Shown here: piece by piece, positions 1 to 11,808 of the stretch | Layout: every line of letters begins with the position of its first letter | How positions within the stretch are numbered: the first letter of the stretch is position 1 | Assembly: GCA_963082975.1 (NCBI GenBank) | Contig: OY720344.1 | Coordinates: forward strand, 69,902,546 to 69,966,545 | Length of the DNA stretch: 64,000 nucleotides | Direction of reading: 5' to 3' | Source: Labia minor | Lineage: Eukaryota; Arthropoda; Insecta; Dermaptera; Spongiphoridae | Translations under genes and position numbers: made by a program | Notes under the pieces: model-generated | Database searches by the model: none | Seen by the model: only the letters and a program-made list of their open reading frames with translations | What the model was told of the DNA's origin: nothing

Positions 1-232
1 CTATCATTTTTATACAATTTTTAATCTTGTGAAAAACTATCTAACATATATCTTTATTTTTACGGTCACTTTAGAGGAAAAAAATCAAAACATGGTAGGT
101 AATGACCCTCTTCCGAATGAGCTACATTTCTCAACCTTTGTGAAAATAACTCGGAAACCTTCAAATATAAAAACATCAAAATCTCGGCATCGAAAATTTT
201 CATGTTCGCAATACTATCTCTGGCGAGATAGT
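1..232 (+). repeat. Repeat family B, copy 1 (3' part, cut by window edge)
   Basis: The same sequence recurs at 62400-62910 (plus), 47050-47623 and 60917-61463 (minus) and in pieces near 9.65-10.2 kb. This copy has lost the middle part (the region around the CA-rich tract) but keeps the 3' end, which is a hairpin: ACTATCTC, TG, then GCGAGATAGT. The last ten bases are the inverted complement of ACTATCTCGC near the family's 5' end. No protein is encoded; the reading frames across it are incidental. Confidence 0.8.
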
Positions 233-296
233 AAAAATAGACATATACATAATATATTCAATTTTGTTCTCTATATACTTTTATCTACATATCTAT

Positions 297-300
<4 letters not shown>

Positions 301-337
<37 letters not shown>
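301..337. repeat. (TA)n microsatellite
   Basis: Uninterrupted TA dinucleotides. With the second TA tract at about 614-647 it brackets a roughly 280-bp segment. Confidence 0.95.
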
Positions 338-339
<2 letters not shown>

Positions 340-613
340 CTATCAGATTTATCAGGGATATAATCACGTATTTTTCTGAGATTGTTTTCTCGACGTTTCA
401 GGACCCATTTGGGCGCCATTTTCAAGAGATTATTTATGTAGGAATATTTTTAGGATTTTCTGGGTCTTAGTCTGTGTGACCAAGGGTTAATATCGGGATT
501 TTGGGTTGATAGGTTGGATGGTTTTGTACTCACTGCGTTGTTGTAGAGCTCCGAAGAATCCTGGGCAATCCTGACTCTGGCACGTCCGTACCGGACAATA
601 GCCCGAAGCCAAC
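338..613. repeat. Possible TA-bounded interspersed element
   Basis: A less A+T-rich block lies exactly between two (TA)n tracts, a layout shared by several repeats of this window (families A, C, D). I see no other copy here and no coding potential, so the mobile-element reading is inference. Confidence 0.3.
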
Positions 614-647
614 TATATATACCTATATATATATATATATATATATA
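614..647. repeat. (TA)n microsatellite
   Basis: TA repeats closing the block that starts at 338. Confidence 0.9.
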
Positions 648-1725
648 TTTAATTTATTTTCTAAAAAAATATAACATTTTTAAAGTATATAATAATAATT
701 TATTTTATTTTTTTAGATAACATAGAAATATGGGCTGATGAGTTTAGATGATGAATACACAAAAGTTGAAGGCTCGGGACAAAGTGTTGTTCACTCTTTT
801 GAACAAAAACCCAAATCATGAATCAGCAACAGGTAATTTTGATACATCGATAACATTCCACTGAGGTGAAGACATTTTTTTTTTTTATCTTTTTATTTTA
901 TTTCGATGACAAACAAATTTATTTAAATTATCAATTCATGTTATAAAATAATTATTATAATATTTAAAGTAAAAAATAAATACAAATTGATTGAAGATAT
1001 TGATTAAATACTGAGAATCATGTTCAACTAATCTCAATGACAAATGAAAGAATATTTTACTTATAAATCTATTCTAAGTAATGGATTTAGCTCAGGTATT
1101 GTTTATTACCACTAGATTATTAAGAAAATTAAGAGACAGATATGAGACTATTTTGCCATTTATTATAAAACAAAAACATAACATATACAAAAACATTTAA
1201 TTTTTACATATGATAAATGTTGCTATGCTAGAACCTAAATATTTTAAGATAGATAATAATAATTATAGAAAGGAGTTATAATTATACAAATTATAAAAAT
1301 TATTTTTTATTTAATCATGTGGAATTTGAATGTTTCTATATTTTTATTCTAATATTATTTTATTATTATTATTATTTGTATTTAAATCGAAATGCATAAA
1401 CATAAATTCAAAATATAAAAAAAAATAATGATGAATCTTCTAATCTATTCTATATATTCTACAATTCTACCTTAGATTAAAAAATAGGACAAAAAGGGCT
1501 ACAACACACGACAAGTTATGAACTATTCAATTATTAATTTTATTGAAATTTTAATTTTCTTATCATTGACTACTTTTTTACATTTTTCTATATAATTTAT
1601 TTCTCTACACACTTATTTATTTAATATACAAGTGAGGCCTGCATTAATTATGTAGTGAATTGTGATAAATAATAGAAAATTCCGAATTATTAAAATATTA
1701 TTTTGCTAAGAAGACAACCTACGAC
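648..1725. other. A+T-rich interval, no gene seen
   Basis: Homopolymer runs and short TTA/ATT repeats. No reading frame, splice pattern or repeat match that I can support. Confidence 0.6.
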
Positions 1726-1872
1726 ATGGAAGAAGAAGAAGAAGAAGAAGAAGAAAATATGTATGTTTTAAAGCGTAGAAACAATTTGGGGTTCATTGTC
1801 CCAAAACAGTGGGATCTACAGAGACATAAATTAACTCTGGCACCAAACCGATCCTTTAGAAATTTTTTATAA
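1726..1872 (+). other. Short ORF on a (GAA)n microsatellite
   Basis: ATG is followed by a run of GAA codons, then about 37 residues of mixed composition and a TAA stop (48 residues in all). The glutamate run is just a (GAA)n repeat. The rest resembles no family I know, and no splice sites or upstream signals support a gene. Probably chance; recorded because the codons after the repeat are less A+T-rich than the flanks. Confidence 0.15.
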
Positions 1873-3181
1873 AGTTTCAAAAAACGATCTAGGAAGAATC
1901 TAAGATTTATTTCGATTCTTGAAAACTATTACATTAAAGTGTTTATTTTAATATACAATTAATAATTATTTGAAGTGTTTATTTATGTCTGTATTTTGTT
2001 AACATAAAACGCCATATAAAAGCAAATTATTTGATATCTTTATAATATAAATCGTCAATTTTCAAAAAGTAAATTCATCTATGAAAAATTTCAATTAAAT
2101 ATAAAAATTATTTTAAAATTATCTAAATTCTGTGAACTTTAATTGTGAGTTTTTTTTTAAATGTTTATTATACTCTAATTCAAGACTGATAAAGTATGAC
2201 TTGAACATTCCGTTATATGTTATGTTTAGAGGAAAAACATATTTAATTTCTAAGTATAGTAAAAGATAACTATATATATATAACTAAATAAACATTTCCG
2301 AACCAACTTGGGATGTAGAAACGTGTCCATTTCACCTCTTAACCAATTCTAAACTAATGTTTTGGACTCATTGGTGTCATCAATATAATGACAATTTTTC
2401 AAGAACTCTCATCGAACTCGAGTGCTCACTAGATTTATTAATTGAATAATGTATGACACCATAGGCAGATAGATAAATAGTTGTTTGGTTTCTCTTGATG
2501 AAAATAAAGGTTCATCTTTGGATTCTGCCTCCTAGTAGGTGAACGAGGTCGAGGGGCCGCCTACTTTTCATACCCAATTCAAAAAGTCGTTTTATTATTT
2601 CTCTCCATTCTTTGAAGAGTTAAAAATATAACTCAATGAATTTCAAACAAAATAAAAACATTATTAAGAAAAAAACAATGAAAGATAGAAAACATTTGTG
2701 ATATGTGATTGAAAACGAAATTAGAGTTTAAAAGGATTTACTAAAAGCATTTTATTCGATAGGGAGACGAACTTTAATAAAGAAAAAAAAATTACTAAGG
2801 AATGTTGCCTTTTATTTATAATGAACTAAAGAATTTGATTCTACTGTTTTTTAGGATCTCCGATGATTTTTTTGTGTTTTTTTTATCTATGTTCTTAGAT
2901 TTGGCCTGCCATCGTTTTTAACTGATCACATTCATTAAATAATAAAAAAAAATGTAATCATATTGTAAATGATTCCTATCCAATTACCTATTTTCAAAAA
3001 TTCATGCAATTTATTTTAAATGAAGTTCTTAAAGCGATGAATATTTTGATTACAAGAAGTTTTAAGAAGGAATATTAACAGAAATAACTTTTTTTTTATA
3101 AATAAGAACCAGTATAATTATGAATAATTGCCTTAAGGTAAATGTGCTTATGTGCAGGATACGATCATTCCTCGATTCTTA

Positions 3182-3217
<36 letters not shown>

Positions 3218-5938
3218 TATGTATATATTGTGTATGTATTGTAAATGTACTATACTATACGAGTATAAGTATTTATTATTTATGGTATATATATGGAGAT
3301 GTTAAAAATAATTAACGGTTCATTTTAAACAAGAATATAATCGATTGAACACAGGAACAAAAAACTTCATTATTAATAAACCAGAGCGAAAGCATTACAC
3401 TACTTTCATTTATAATATCATATAATAAAGAAAATAATATATATATATATAAACTAATTATAATTAATAATATATATTTAATTATTATAAAATTCTAAAA
3501 TCCCAACAAAACCTGAAATTATAAAAAGGAAGAATCAAATTTAAAGAAAATAATCACTTCTATAATATTTATAAAGGTTTCTGCCGCCCGAGGCTGATTC
3601 CACAATTGCCGCCCTGCCACCCACTAACTCATTGAATTTTCAATAAACTTATTTTATTCAAAATCTTAAATTTTAGAAATTTCAAAACATATTCAGTATA
3701 TAAACGTGTTTTAGTAGTCAAAATTCAATTGAAATATTAAATTGGACACTAATGAGTTAAAATATTCCGATATTTACTATTCATATAAATTTTAATATTT
3801 TTATATTTATCTAGTAATTAAAGTTTATAGTTAATGACTTCATGCGGACTTTTTAGTAATCAAAGCACACATATAACCAAATACATTTTTAATAATAGCA
3901 CATTTAGTAAGAAAATAAAGAATAAAAATTGTTTTCCTTATGAAGGATAGTAAATTTAGAAATCATTTGATATATTACAAAGTAACACATCAATCAATAC
4001 ACGTCTCATTCATTAATAATAAATGACCTAAGTCCTAGTTTATAAAATAAACATTATTAAGTATTTTTTAAATCACTACTATGAACGAACTCCTAATTAA
4101 TTCTGCTCATCTCCTCCCATTCCCGAACATTTAAGCTCAAATAATACTCTCCCAAGTGTTCATCTCACAATTAATTAAAAAAATATATGGTTTCTTTTAT
4201 GGAAGGTAGTTATTAAAATATCATACTACCGGTGAACTAGTGATAAAAATAATCATGTTTATTAACTTATATACCTACGTTTTTATTTTATTTAGATATT
4301 AATTTCTAAAATTTATTTTCAAAAATAATTATATATATATATAATTAATTAAACTAATAAAAAATAACCTAACTTGTAAATTTGTAATCTTCACTTCCGG
4401 TGTAAATGCATTTAGGAAATGCATATTCATCAACCGGATATGCATTTCATTTAAGTTGTAAATTCAAAATAGAAGAAATTTTAATAATCGCCAATTATCA
4501 TTGGAAATAATAACTAAATTGATGGTTAGGATGACATTGACTTTGAATTTCACGGCCTTGGGAAAAAGGAGTGCTAGATATTCGTATATTATTTTTTTTA
4601 TTAAAATATTAATTAATTATAATTTGATAATTATTCAATATTTCAATAAATCTTAGAATAAAAAAAATTATAAAATGGAGGGGGAAGGGGTTGAATACAT
4701 TCCACTAACAAGGTTATTATAACGTATTAGATTTACAATTGAGTTTTGTTTAATTTTATACACCAGAAAATTTTAAATTTTTAACAAAATACAAGATAAA
4801 ATAGTGTAAATAAGTCCAAAATTTCAAAACTTGGCATTTGATGAATCATTAATAAACTGCCCAAAATGTCAGTAAATTATTCAGGTAAACTCATTTTCGT
4901 GGATTTGAATAATACTTTACCAGTGGGTTGCTCTTGCAATTCCAAATAAACTTTTCTTATGAAATTTTTCCCGGCATCTTATAGTTTTCGAGATAAAAAT
5001 TAATAAAACCTGACATTCAAGTCTCAATTTAGAAAAATAAAATATTTTCCTTCTTTTTATTAATTTATGTATGTTTATATTTATAGTAGAATATTTTATT
5101 CTTATTATTGAAGCATAAAATTTAGTACAATTGAATAAAGAATATTTTGCTTGTTATTTATATCTTCACTTAGTATTTCTATTCTCCGAGAAATAAACAA
5201 TTTACAAAAAGGAAAAAAAAAAAAAAAAATGCCAGCCATGATCATGAAAGAAATCTCAATTACGGTTATTGTCGGTAATTTCAAAACGGACAAAATACTT
5301 ACACTAAGAATTAATCGAAGTTTATCTATCGGAATTTCTAAAGTTAATCACCTTCTTTGAATAAATATAATCCTGACCTACGAATATTTTATTTATATCC
5401 TACAGATTGCTTCTTTCAGGGATTTGTAATTTAGTAGTATATCGCAATTTATCATTGATTACTTTCCCATATTCAGTCTTGAAAATTATCTTAGAAATAA
5501 ATTTAAAATAAACTTTTGAAAAATATGTTTTGAATAAATCATGTATAACCAATCTTTTGCTCGAATAATTAAAAGATATGTGCGAACTATATTTTACAGG
5601 ATAATTTTGTTCTCTTAATGATTTATCACCAAATATTAATTCTCTTTTTCACACATATCTATGATTTACACACAATTTAAATTAATAATATTATTACTAT
5701 TTTTATGAATTTTTCATTAAAATTTATTGTAATATATAATCATAAAAATGCATTTTAATATACAATGGAGGGGCAACCTTCTAGAAAGATATTTTTTAAC
5801 ACATGTGAAATGATATAAAGAAGTTTATTGGGCTGGAGAATGAAAGACCTTTTTTCATAAAACATCAAGTAAACCAGGCGACAGAGACAATAGAAATATC
5901 TTCAATTAAAAGTTAAAATAATTCTTGAATTCCTTTTT
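1873..5938. other. A+T-rich interval, no gene seen
   Basis: Contains a (TA)n tract at about 3184-3215 and smaller ones near 3438 and 4331. Slightly GC-richer scraps near 2520-2570 and 3580-3630 do not extend into readable exons. The overlapping 60-70 residue frames at 5105-5360 on both strands are A/T-run artefacts. Confidence 0.55.
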
Positions 5939-6314
5939 TTAAAAACTCGTAAAAATGCATCCCATCTGATACCCATATGACATACCTATTCGAAATCCAA
6001 GAGGGAGTGAGGGGTGGACAATGCAATTGAAAGGATGAAGAGTTTTCGTTATTGATGGAACAAGAATTTTGAGATTACTCTTCACACATGATGTTGAGAG
6101 AGAGACCAGTTCATCCCTGAGTGGACCCCCAGGAGGATTCATCGCGGCCAAACCACATTGAGTTACTGTCGCTGCCTAAGATGTCCAAGAACTCCTGATG
6201 ATTTAAACGGAAGACTCTAGTCTCTATAATTCTCCAACCATCCTTAATACAGCTAAGTGGTCGACCCTTACTTATATAAAATTGCAATTGCTCTCTCAAT
6301 AAATTAAATTTCAT
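5939..6314 (-). pseudogene. Coding-like patch, unidentified
   Basis: Two overlapping minus-strand frames, 67 residues (6314-6111) and 70 residues (6151-5939), run through a segment clearly less A+T-rich than its surroundings. The first has balanced composition with motifs such as KDGWRIIETRVF; the second contains NPPGGPLRDELVSLS. Two readings are possible: one gene broken by a frameshift near 6120-6170, or an exon in the second frame bounded by an AG near 6172 and by a good donor (AG|GTATGT) near 5990. I do not recognise the protein. It could be a host exon or decayed transposon coding sequence. Confidence 0.35.
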
Positions 6315-8355
6315 TTAATAAACAAACAACTCTTTATAATTACTCTGAATCAATTATTATAATATCAATTCTTTAGTATTAAATATTCAATTTTAGTTTA
6401 ATTATATATCTGCATTTTTAATCTGAACGAATCCCATTTTATCATTTCCCTTATCAACCTTCGCGGATTCAATTACCCATTTATTCTTCAAAATTAACCC
6501 AGAGTGCTACCAATTTAATAATTATTAATTTTCAACCCATTTTTCTCATTTAACCACCATACCTAAGCCATCCATTATACGACATTATATAAATCAATTT
6601 TTTTTTCTGACTAATCATATTTATTTATATATCATATGAATAAAGAATAAAATTTTAAAAAATGGAGAAATTATCATTTTGATAACATTTATTTTATGAA
6701 AGAATTCAGCATTTTTCAGTTAATTCAGGTAATAATTATTAATTCGTCTATAATCTATTATCGTTATATATATTTCAATTTGATTAATATTTAAATTAAA
6801 TTGTAATAAATCAATGTAAGTTGAATTGAAAAAATCTTTCAGTTGTTGAAATTAACATTGATATAATATATTTATATATGATTTTTGAAAAATTAATCAT
6901 GCTCGATTTTTAGCTTGGCGACACTTGGAACTTGAAATGGGATACCAGATAACACTCCTCGAAAATTTACATAGAATATTAATCAAAAGATATTCTTCTT
7001 TAAATATAATAAAATTTTGGTAAGTATATTTATTATTATTAGTATTATTTTAGATAAACAAATATATTTAATGGATTTTAAGAAAACCTTATTTTTTTAA
7101 AAATATTCAGACATTTTTATTGATTTATAATCACAGAAATCGTTGCTATATCTCTCAGGTCTTGTTTAATTCATTCGTGTCTATTCTTCTTTATCAAGAT
7201 TTATTATAACAAGTATCTTTTACACTCCAGTATAAAATACAAATAATATATTATATTCTAATGAGGAACAAGAGAAAAAAAGCTAGAATTTTATTTAATC
7301 CATGTATCTGTCACAAAATGAAATTATAGACAGAGACAATAGGTATTTTAAAAATATTCATGATAACCTGGTCTACATACTCTTTACTTACTTAAGACTT
7401 CGACATTTCATTTCCAGAGCTCTCTGTGCCTAAAGCGAGGGGCAAACAACGATCTCCAATGCCTTCTTTTATAATAAATAAACACAGACACTATTATTGA
7501 GAAAGATAGATGGGTGATTTATAAACATTCTATACAAAAAATTAGATATAAATATAAAAAAATTAGGAAATCAATATTAATAAAATAAAACTATATATAT
7601 ACATTTTAGATACCTAACTATAAATTTAAAAAAATTATGCTTTTTCTAAACTTTCACGTTCATATATACATATATCACAAAACCTGGAATTTAATTTATG
7701 ATTAATCGGGTTTGTAAAGTTTTATATTGCTGAACCGATAGATACCTCTATTCTTTTCACTACTGACAAATAATTTAAAAAGGTTAGAATTTAACAGAAT
7801 TTTTAAAATTAAATTAAATGTAAATTCATATTTAATTACTGAATAATAATCAAATATTATCATTGAATTATTTTTTTATTTTGATAATGAAATAATTAAA
7901 TTATGTTTATTTAATATTTTAGTATTGTAGGAATAAGATATATATTTATTTAATTAAATCTTTTTAAAAGAATAAAATCTAAATATAATTCAGTATGTAT
8001 TTAATAGATCATATATCCAAATTAATCATTAATATTTATAATATATCTAATAATACATATTAATATTTATTTTATAGTAGGTATTATAGTATTATTATTA
8101 TTAGAATCTAAGGGCTTAAACTTTATACTTTTTTCACTTTCATAAATAATAAAAAAATAAATAGTATAAATATAAATATTGAACAAAAATAGTAAATAAA
8201 GAATGAAAAAAAGACAAATTTACTAATAAAACAAATGGAGTGAAAAAACTAAAATAAATAAGCAAACTGAGCAAACAAATAAAGTAGTTTCTCAACACTG
8301 ATGCCAATATTTCTTATCTTATTATACTAGCAAAAAGTGTATATTCATATTTGTA
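6315..8355. other. A+T-rich interval, no gene seen
   Basis: No supportable coding sequence. It ends in a (TA)n tract (8353-8378) against which the LTR-like block abuts. Confidence 0.55.
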
Positions 8356-8377
8356 TATATATATATATATATATATA

Positions 8378-8990
8378 TGTAGGGTTGGTGGCTTCGATAG
8401 TGAAGCAGATGTATTAAAAAATATCGTTTTTGTTGAAAAGTATTAGCAAAAAATATATCGTTTTTATTGAAAAGTGTAGCAAAAATATATCTTTTTGTTT
8501 AGAAATATATACACAAATTGAAATAGACGTCTTGGCCTCGTGGATCTTTCGTCGTTAATGGGAAATCTTCGGTTCTTCGTTCTTCGGATATTTTCGTCGT
8601 TCTTCGGATATGTTCGTCGTTCTTGCTAACTTCTTGAATCTCAAATGGCAACTGCCCAACTGCTACTGCCTCGGCTAGCCTGCTTCACGGCTTTTTATAC
8701 CCTGCTGGTGACATCTAAGCGGAGTGGTGGGAGCTCTCGACGACCAATCGCGTGTTAGGCGCTGAACGAAGACCCAATAGATGGCTCGCTTATTATCTCT
8801 AATCGTAGACTTCTAAGAGAGGGTAGCGAGGTTTTAAATATATGTCCCAGAGCAACATGAATTTGCTTAGTCGCTCGGAGAACATCTTCATGAGAAAAAA
8901 AAGTCGAATTGGCAGTCGTGGGACTGGCCGACAGAAGTGAAAACTTGTGCGTAAGAAATTTGAAAGCAGACGGAATGCGCACCAGCTTCA
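8378..8990 (-). mobile_element. Possible solo LTR (Ty3/gypsy-like), minus orientation
   Basis: On the minus strand this block has, in order, a GC-richer U3-like part, a TATAAAAA box (8692-8699), about 220 bp of R/U5-like sequence, an AATAAAAA polyadenylation-type signal (8461-8468), and a 3' end of the form ...CCAACCCTACA against (TA)n. That order fits an LTR. No internal retrotransposon sequence lies next to it, so it would be solo. The 5' TG end and a target duplication could not be located because both flanks are (TA)n. Within it, a 20-bp unit is repeated in tandem (8581-8600 and 8601-8620, one mismatch). Confidence 0.4.
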
Positions 8991-8999
8991 CGAGAAAAA

Positions 9000-9320
9000 T
9001 GAAATTTATATACGTATATATATATATATATAAAATTCATAATTATTTTTTTCAGCAAACTGATTATTATTACAAAAATATTAAAAATACGATGTGTATG
9101 AATATATATATATATATATCTGTCTGTCTGTGTGTGTGTGTGTGTGTCTGTCAAATACTCAAAAACTACCCGTCCGATTGCGATGAAACTTTCAGGGATT
9201 GTTGTGGGCGTCCCAGGGAAGGTTTTAGTGTAGTTAAATCCAAAATTAATTTATCCAAAATTAATTTAATTAGTAATATTTTGGTAAAAGTCTATTTATG
9301 GTTACCATGGTTACATTGAA
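9000..9320. repeat. Microsatellite-linked dispersed repeat (TA, then GTCT/GT)
   Basis: TA tracts, then (GTCT)n and (GT)n at 9119-9152, then a conserved-looking block containing CCGTCCGATTGCGATGAAAC. The pattern of a short tandem repeat followed by a CCGATTxxGATGAAA block recurs in family A of this window. The reading frames across it are by-products of the repeats. Confidence 0.5.
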
Positions 9321-9650
9321 AAATTTACAATAAATAAATAAAATAATTGGAAATCTTTTCAACTTATTATTTTGATAAATTTTATTAATATTTTTAATTT
9401 TTTTTAAACTGCCAAAAATAACATACCCATAATAATAGTTGTAATAAAAATAAAAATATAAATCACAATGTAAGTAAAATATTGAATCGTTTTATTTATA
9501 TTGTTTCAATTATTGTTTGAATATTTATTAAATTTATATATAGATTAATTTACATGTTTAAATGTATATTTAATAAATTTATTTATTGATTCTTAATATT
9601 AATAATTCCAATTACTTTCTTGAAATTTTTTTTTATTTAAAAGCATATTC
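9321..9650. other. A+T-rich interval, no gene seen
   Basis: Only A/T-rich spacer between the microsatellite repeat and the family B nest. Confidence 0.5.
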
Positions 9651-9651
9651 A

Positions 9652-10173
9652 GCATATCTCGCAAATTTGAATTGGATTAAATAACATATATTAATTTAAA
9701 TTAAATTAAATTAATTCAATTATAAATTAAAATTAGTAAATAATATTTATTAAACCAGCGAAAGTTTGGCTCTTTGTTGATGGCACCACGTCACGTGTTG
9801 GCGCGTGAGATTTCCAGTGTTAAAAAATTAATTCTGGTACTTTCAGCAATTCAATTTTCGATGTTGAGATTTTGATGTTTTTGATGTTATAAATAATATT
9901 TATTAAATTATAATTTAATTAATTAAATTTAATTTAAATTAATAAATATTATTTAATCAAATTCAAATTTGCGAGATAGTCGAGTGGATAGTGGAGTGTT
10001 TGGCTCTTTGTTGATGGCACCACGTCACGTGTTGGCGCGTGAGATTTCCAGTGTAAAAAAATTAATTCTGGTACTTTCAGCGATTCTATCAGGCTGAAAT
10101 TCTATATATAGCAGTTTTATACAATTATTAATCATGTGAAAAATTATCAAACATATATCTTTATTTTTACGGT

Positions 10174-10202
<29 letters not shown>
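9652..10202 (+). repeat. Repeat family B, nested and rearranged copies
   Basis: At least two family B fragments are joined. A forward piece (about 9652-9860) carries the TTTGGCTCTTTGTTGATGG block. It is followed by a heavily deleted reverse piece (about 9856-9993) ending in GCGAGATAGTCGAGTGG, then a second forward piece (9999-10173) repeating the same block and running into a (CA)n tract (10174-10202). The outer A+T-rich parts are inverted copies of each other. No coding sequence. Confidence 0.7.
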
Positions 10203-10206
<4 letters not shown>

Positions 10207-10249
10207 TTAAAAATTAATTAATATATATTATATAATATATTATATATAG

Positions 10250-10549
10250 CAGAGGTTGCCAAAGTGGTGGTCCGCGGACCACTAGTGGTCCGCGAGAAAA
10301 TTTCGCTGGTCCGCAGAAAAATGAGGAATATACTTACTCATCATGTTAAGTTATGTTTTAAGATGCATTAAAACATGATTCAATTCATAACTATACGTGA
10401 TAAGTTATAAAAACTCAATGTTTATGTATTCTTTGATCACAATTTTTATTTATAAATATATTTAACACTTAAAAAATCCTATTAGTGGTCCGCGGGATTT
10501 AAATTATGAATTAACTGGTCCGTGAGGTCAAAAAGTTTGGCGACCGCTG
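10250..10549. mobile_element. Complete non-autonomous hAT MITE with 8-bp target duplication
   Basis: A 300-bp element. Left end CAGAGGTTGCCAAAG; right end, reverse-complemented, CAGCGGTCGCCAAAC. Exact 8-bp direct repeats ATATATAG flank it (10242-10249 and 10550-10557), the length typical of hAT insertions. Subterminal TGGTCCGCGGACCA-type repeats occur at the left, and related TGGTCCGCG copies near the right end. The subterminal motif recalls that of the autonomous hAT element at 34018-37344, although the outermost bases differ, so a related transposase may have moved it. There is no internal ORF. Confidence 0.88.
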
Positions 10550-10557
10550 ATATATAG

Positions 10558-10965
10558 TATATAATTTAATATATATATATATATATATATTCTGAAATTA
10601 ATTTTAAATTATATAAATATATTAGAAATTAATTTAATATAATTTAACACATAATAATATATTAAAATATTTTATTTTATATATACATAATTTAGTAATA
10701 CTGATTATTAATGTAAATATAAATAATAATATTTAATATGGCAAATATGTAAAATTTTGTAAAGAATGTATCAGAAGTTTAGTGTCTAACATTCTGGCGT
10801 ATTGCGGATGCGTATATCGGTCGGTCGGTCGGACGTTTTGGAATCTCACGCGAGTTCTATACTTTTTCCCCATCCCGCAAAAGTGCTCAACGCCGCTAAA
10901 GAAGTTTTCACTTAAATAAATTTCATTTTTTCAGATCCTATATATATATAGATTTATATATATAT
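10558..10965. other. A+T-rich spacer with a GC-richer scrap of family H
   Basis: At about 10790-10925 there is a GC-richer piece with (CGGT)n at 10819-10834. Its right part (CGCCGCTAAAGAAG) is the reverse complement of a block at 61720-61736. No gene. Confidence 0.5.
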
Positions 10966-11290
10966 ATATCTTTATATATTTTTGAAATATTAAACCGCTC
11001 TAAGGATTTTTTGGAAATTCACACCATAGATAATATTTATAAAGAAAAATCGATCTGTATTGGTCAAGAAAATCAACTTTATTAGTATTTTCTTAATTTA
11101 AAATAGTAAATTTATATGACGTCAGCAATTACGCCAAACAAATTTTTGATGGGTCATTTTTAGAAAACCCATTTAATAATTGTAATAAATAATTAAAAAA
11201 ATATAAAATGTTTAAAGTATATAATAAGAAATTGTATAAATTTGTTAAAGGGTCGAGCGTTAGTTCGGTGTTCCAGGTATGTACATATAT
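10966..11290 (+). repeat. Repeat family C, copy 1
   Basis: It shares long stretches with 31832-31998, 38000-38320 and, inverted, 63640-63775. The order here is TATTAAACCGCTCTAAGG, the AAAGAAAAATCGATCTGTATTGG core, ATGACGTCA, AAACAAATTTTTGATG, and a GGGTCGAGCG...GTGTTCCAG end. Its core is also homologous to the 3' half of family A. No coding sequence. Confidence 0.75.
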
Positions 11291-11397
11291 AGTAAAAGTA
11301 ATGTTTTGGCAACTAACATTTAATAAGGCAATATTATTGGAATTATTGGTTTTTTTAAATCTTGAAAATACTCTATTTGATAAAAAAATTATATATA

Positions 11398-11806
11398 CGA
11401 GGGTGGGATGAAAAGTTTCCGATCTGGCCAAGAAAAACGATGTTTTTAAATTTTTTTTTGCTATATTTTTCAACATAATCTCCATCAACACTGATACATT
11501 TCTCATAACGTTGTTCTAATTAATTTAATTTAAGTCTCATCAACAGTTATGAATCGACGCAAAAATTCAGCGCCAAATTGTTGTTAGAAATGGTTTTTCG
11601 AAGCAATTTTTGCTCTAACGTTAGGAAATGCGGCACCCACATTGCACATAGCTTTCCATATTCAAATGGTTTTGCAAAATATTTCGCACACGTTTAGCTG
11701 ACATCGTACAGGTCTCAGCTATCTTGAATTTTGAAAAATAAAACAAAAGAAAAATTGAAAAACATCGTTTTTCTTGGTCAGGTCGGAAACTTTTCAGACC
11801 ACCCTA
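11398..11806 (-). mobile_element. mariner-derived MITE with TA target duplication
   Basis: A 409-bp element with inverted repeats of roughly 50 bp. The left end begins CGAGGGTGGGATGAAAAG; the right end, reverse-complemented, begins CTAGGGTGGTCTGAAAAG. The arms then agree almost completely. A TA dinucleotide lies at each boundary (11396-11397, 11807-11808). Between the arms, on the minus strand, broken pieces of mariner transposase can be read: a segment like NILQNHLNME (helix-turn-helix region), one like FLRRFITVDET (around the first catalytic Asp), and a C-terminal piece like YEKCISVDGDYVEKY. It is therefore an internally deleted, non-coding mariner copy. Confidence 0.85.
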
Positions 11807-11808
11807 GT

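Noticed and set aside
29-470. Overlapping ORFs of 116 and 68 residues at the left edge
   Set aside because: They translate repeat family B and a (TA)n microsatellite (Ile-Tyr repeats), with no protein features.
8755-9319. ORFs of 78-136 residues on both strands
   Set aside because: They run across the LTR-like block and GT/TA microsatellites (Thr-His and Val-Cys repeats); repeat translation, not genes.
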